IMG/VR virus record: IMGVR_UViG_3300031227_004654 | Span: 1 to 24,081 of that record | From: a virus | Reading direction: 5' to 3' (one strand) | DNA: 24,081 bases | Shown here: positions 21,721 through 24,081 of the stretch, piece after piece | Position numbering within the stretch: position 1 is the first letter of the stretch | Layout: every line of letters begins with the position of its first letter | The notes under the pieces: generated by a model | The model's input: only the letters and a program-made list of their open reading frames with translations | Database searches by the model: none | What the model was told of the DNA's origin: nothing | Program-made: the position numbers and the translations under genes

Positions 21721-23077
21721 GCGGTTCTCGCTTTGTTAAACCTTCAGCTGTACTCTTTGGAGTCTTAATCTGTTGAGAACCTTTAGTTTCAGATATTTTC
21801 TTAATTTGTGTCGTAGCAGGAGGTATAGGAACCTTTTCTTTTGGTTTGCTACCAGCTAGAGTAGACGGGCCAGCTTCAGCAGCGTCACGATGAGGCAAGC
21901 TCATCATATCTCTCATGAACTGCTCATCTGCTCCTATAACACCATTCTTGACCAACAATGCAAACGTTCTAGCTAGGTTGAATAGTTCTTGCTTTGTAAG
22001 AGGTTCAAATTGAAACTCGGGATAAGATTTCTGCTCGCCGAAATTATACTCTACTAATGGCCTTATTAAATAGTTCTCTATAATACCACATATATCATTC
22101 TCTAAGTTCTTAACCATTAGAGTAAATATATCAAAATGTGTTTGTCCTAATGCGTATGACCCCGCGCCCTGACCACTATCTATAAGTAGTGCAGGAACTA
22201 ACATACCCTTTAATATTTGTGCATTATGATACTTAATAGCATCAGAATAATCACCACCTGAACTACGACCTATACCAGTCTCTAGCGCAGCTATGTCCCA
22301 ACCCTCTGTCTTAGCAATAGATGATTTATCTTGTAGATTGTTAAGAATGTCTACCATCTTATCCAAGTCATCAGTTGTTGGTACGGTACCTACAACAATA
22401 GGCTGGCCCCAGCGTTCTAATGCTACATTCCAAAACTTTAAAAGTGTTTCTTTAATAAACCAATTCTTATAAACTGCCCTTAGTCTGCTTCTACCATAAA
22501 AATTACCAAACTCTTTATCTTCTGTATATATAATTAACTTCTCTTTTGGTAGTGGCGTACCCTTGTTATCATCTGTATCACTTAATTTCTGTGTTACGCC
22601 CTTGAGATTACCCTTAACATCCATATCAAAACTTACAGTCATAGGATCCAATGACTTTAATCTCTTAAGACCTATCTTACCCTTATACTGGCCTTCAGGA
22701 TATAACGTCCATATAATCTCAGTTACACTAAAACCGTATATGATAGCAGAGAGTATTTTAGCAAGAGAACCAGATAGACGGCTTTCTACATGCTCAAAAT
22801 TATATTTTATGAACTCTACTATGTCTTGCGATGACTCAAGAGATGTTACTTTCCATTTTCTGGATAACGTAGCGAGCTTTATCAAAGAAAAGGCAGCTTT
22901 AATTTCAGAATCTGTACTTGCCATATACTTGTAGGTGTCTAATCCAATATCATCTGGATTATAAGTACCGTGACCAAGCATGTTCCAATTTTGCATCTGT
23001 TTACCTATGTCGGCAGTCATCTTACCAACAGGAGGTTTTTTTACTTCTACTTTTTTCTTAAAATTAAAAAATGCCAT
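21713..23077 (-). CDS. Portal protein (DUF935 / Mu gp29-like)
   Basis: A 454-aa protein. It has the DUF935 sequence pattern: DSEIKAAFSLIKLATLSRKW near the N-terminus, IIYGFSVTEIIWTLYPEG, GNFYGRSRLRAVYKNWFIKE, and QTHFDIFTLMVKNLENDICG. The last 45 residues are Lys/Pro-rich and probably disordered. Portals form the dodecameric DNA channel at one head vertex and bind the terminase. It begins 8 nt after the terminase stop, with GGAG upstream. The gene is complete. Confidence 0.88.
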   Translation of the reverse strand: MAFFNFKKKVEVKKPPVGKMTADIGKQMQNWNMLGHGTYNPDDIGLDTYKYMASTDSEIKAAFSLIKLATLSRKWKVTSLESSQDIVEFIKYNFEHVESRLSGSLAKILSAIIYGFSVTEIIWTLYPEGQYKGKIGLKRLKSLDPMTVSFDMDVKGNLKGVTQKLSDTDDNKGTPLPKEKLIIYTEDKEFGNFYGRSRLRAVYKNWFIKETLLKFWNVALERWGQPIVVGTVPTTDDLDKMVDILNNLQDKSSIAKTEGWDIAALETGIGRSSGGDYSDAIKYHNAQILKGMLVPALLIDSGQGAGSYALGQTHFDIFTLMVKNLENDICGIIENYLIRPLVEYNFGEQKSYPEFQFEPLTKQELFNLARTFALLVKNGVIGADEQFMRDMMSLPHRDAAEAGPSTLAGSKPKEKVPIPPATTQIKKISETKGSQQIKTPKSTAEGLTKREPRG

Positions 23078-23085
23078 ATCTCCGC

Positions 23086-24081
23086 CTAAAATGCTATGAT
23101 TGAGGGTTTCTCAAAAACCTTTTCATTTACCTTGTAGGACACAGCTTCTCCTACATAACTAAAGCCTATATCGATAGACGCTAGGGTTGCAGCACTTACA
23201 CATAATGCTAATGACCAAACATAATCATCATGCTTTCCAGAAACATGTTTATACCGTGGTAAACCAGTTTCTGTTGTATGTTTTTCTAACCCCATAAGTT
23301 GAGAAATCAACTCTTCGTTATCTGGTATTCTCAAACACTTCTTCTCAAACGCAATCCTAAGATTAGTAATCAACGCTTCTTTCTCATTGATACCAAATCT
23401 AACACCCTCTACTATAGAGCCAAACTTTCTTATGAGGTCTTCTTCTAGTTTAACACCAACGCCAGTAGAATCCATCTTTATTCTTTGTATCTTAAAAGTC
23501 TTAAACAGTTTAGTTATTTCTAAAAGCTGGCTTGGTAATGTAGGATCATCTGTCTCATATGGCATCCTCTTCATTTCTTTGAGATGCCTGATAACAATAA
23601 GTTTTGCTTTTGTTGTCTCTGCTATAGATACTACAGTCGAGTCAACTTTTTTAGCAAAGTCGATACCCATAAAGAATGGGTTTTGTGACTCACTAAAAAA
23701 TACATTTTTAAGGTTTGAGTCTACGCATGGTTCTATAAGCGATTTCGGGAACATCGCCATATCATCAGCCATAAAATCGCAACAGTATTCCTGTCTAAAA
23801 TCCATGTCATACATAGTACGACGCTGCTTCTTTACTGTCTTCTGATACTTGGGATCGGGACATTCTGTATATGGAACTCTGTGATGGCTATAATCATCAT
23901 CATCAGTCCACTTTTCGTGGAATATGTTAGCCCTACCTTTAGGGGTAGATATTAAAGTAATCTTACCACCGCGCGATATAGATGGCTGTATAGCCTGGAA
24001 TATCTCTCTATCTTTTAAAAAGTGAGCACTCTCATCTATATATACCCTACCAGCGTTAAATCCCCTGACAGTGTTAGGGTT
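23086..24081 (-). CDS. Terminase large subunit, C-terminal part (open at window edge)
   Basis: The frame is open to 24081, giving 331 residues; the N-terminal Walker A region lies outside. Visible motifs (numbered from the window edge): Walker B VYIDESAHF with D16-E17, the coupling motif ITLISTPKG at 41-49, and an RNase-H-like nuclease with acidic residues at D141 (FFMGIDFAKKVDST), D204 (IKMDSTGVG) and D285/D286 (HDDYVWSLAL). It packages DNA into the prohead by ATP hydrolysis and cuts the concatemer. An ATG at 23814 would give only a nuclease fragment and is internal. Confidence 0.93.
   Translation of the reverse strand, partial: NPNTVRGFNAGRVYIDESAHFLKDREIFQAIQPSISRGGKITLISTPKGRANIFHEKWTDDDDYSHHRVPYTECPDPKYQKTVKKQRRTMYDMDFRQEYCCDFMADDMAMFPKSLIEPCVDSNLKNVFFSESQNPFFMGIDFAKKVDSTVVSIAETTKAKLIVIRHLKEMKRMPYETDDPTLPSQLLEITKLFKTFKIQRIKMDSTGVGVKLEEDLIRKFGSIVEGVRFGINEKEALITNLRIAFEKKCLRIPDNEELISQLMGLEKHTTETGLPRYKHVSGKHDDYVWSLALCVSAATLASIDIGFSYVGEAVSYKVNEKVFEKPSIIAF

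Noticed and set aside
1-24081. CRISPR array, tRNA genes, insertion sequences or attachment sites
   Set aside because: No regularly spaced repeats, cloverleaf-like segments, transposase frames or terminal inverted repeats were seen in reading both strands.

Overview
This window is a 24 kb piece of a tailed double-stranded DNA phage or prophage (Caudoviricetes). Every supported gene is on the minus strand, so the biological order runs from position 24081 down to 1. The DNA is AT-rich by eye. Genes are tightly packed, many joined by ATGA or TAATG stop/start overlaps and preceded by GGAG/AAGGAG Shine-Dalgarno sites. No gene-free stretch exceeds about 90 bases. No integrase, replication gene, endolysin, tRNA or CRISPR array is visible. 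The host cannot be named from this sequence. Heptose-activation genes and a class III ribonucleotide-reductase-like fragment are compatible with an anaerobic bacterial host, but that is weak inference.

Region 1, head module (24081 to about 16005): large terminase (open at the window edge), a Mu gp29/DUF935-type portal, a fused prohead protease-scaffold with a probable internal scaffold start, a decoration-like protein and an HK97-fold major capsid protein. Several small proteins follow (48, 202, 97, 24 and 67 aa), then a 345-aa beta-rich protein that looks like a virion surface or fibre component.

Region 2, sugar and methyl-transfer cassette (15920 to about 3374): this sits inside the late structural module. 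It opens with a 60-nt sequence that can fold into a perfect three-way-junction RNA. It then encodes a 1074-aa protein with three tandem GT-B glycosyltransferase units, two more GT-B proteins, four SAM methyltransferases (two of them paralogues), a truncated sugar-transferase remnant, a CDP-glycerol-transferase-like protein and a fifth methyltransferase. Next come a small protein ending in a class III RNR (NrdD) glycyl-radical-like tail, a HIT-like histidine-triad protein, a hypothetical protein and two membrane proteins. It ends with a nucleotidyltransferase/GHMP-kinase pair resembling HddC/HddA (GDP-D-glycero-alpha-D-manno-heptose synthesis) and a small Cys-containing protein. The simplest reading is that the phage makes and transfers a (probably methylated, heptose-containing) glycan, either onto its own virion surface proteins or onto the host surface.

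Region 3, connector and tail (3371 to 1): Mu gp36-like connector, gpG/HK97-gp10-like tail completion protein, tail terminator, tail tube protein, a tail assembly chaperone with a classic A-AAA-AAC -1 frameshift site producing a 175-aa fusion, and the start of the tape measure gene, which leaves the window. This points to a long-tailed, probably siphovirus-like particle.

Three strong 11-bp hairpins without U-tracts lie directly downstream of the genes for the major capsid protein, the surface protein and the tail tube. They may be a recurring mRNA 3'-end or stability element.
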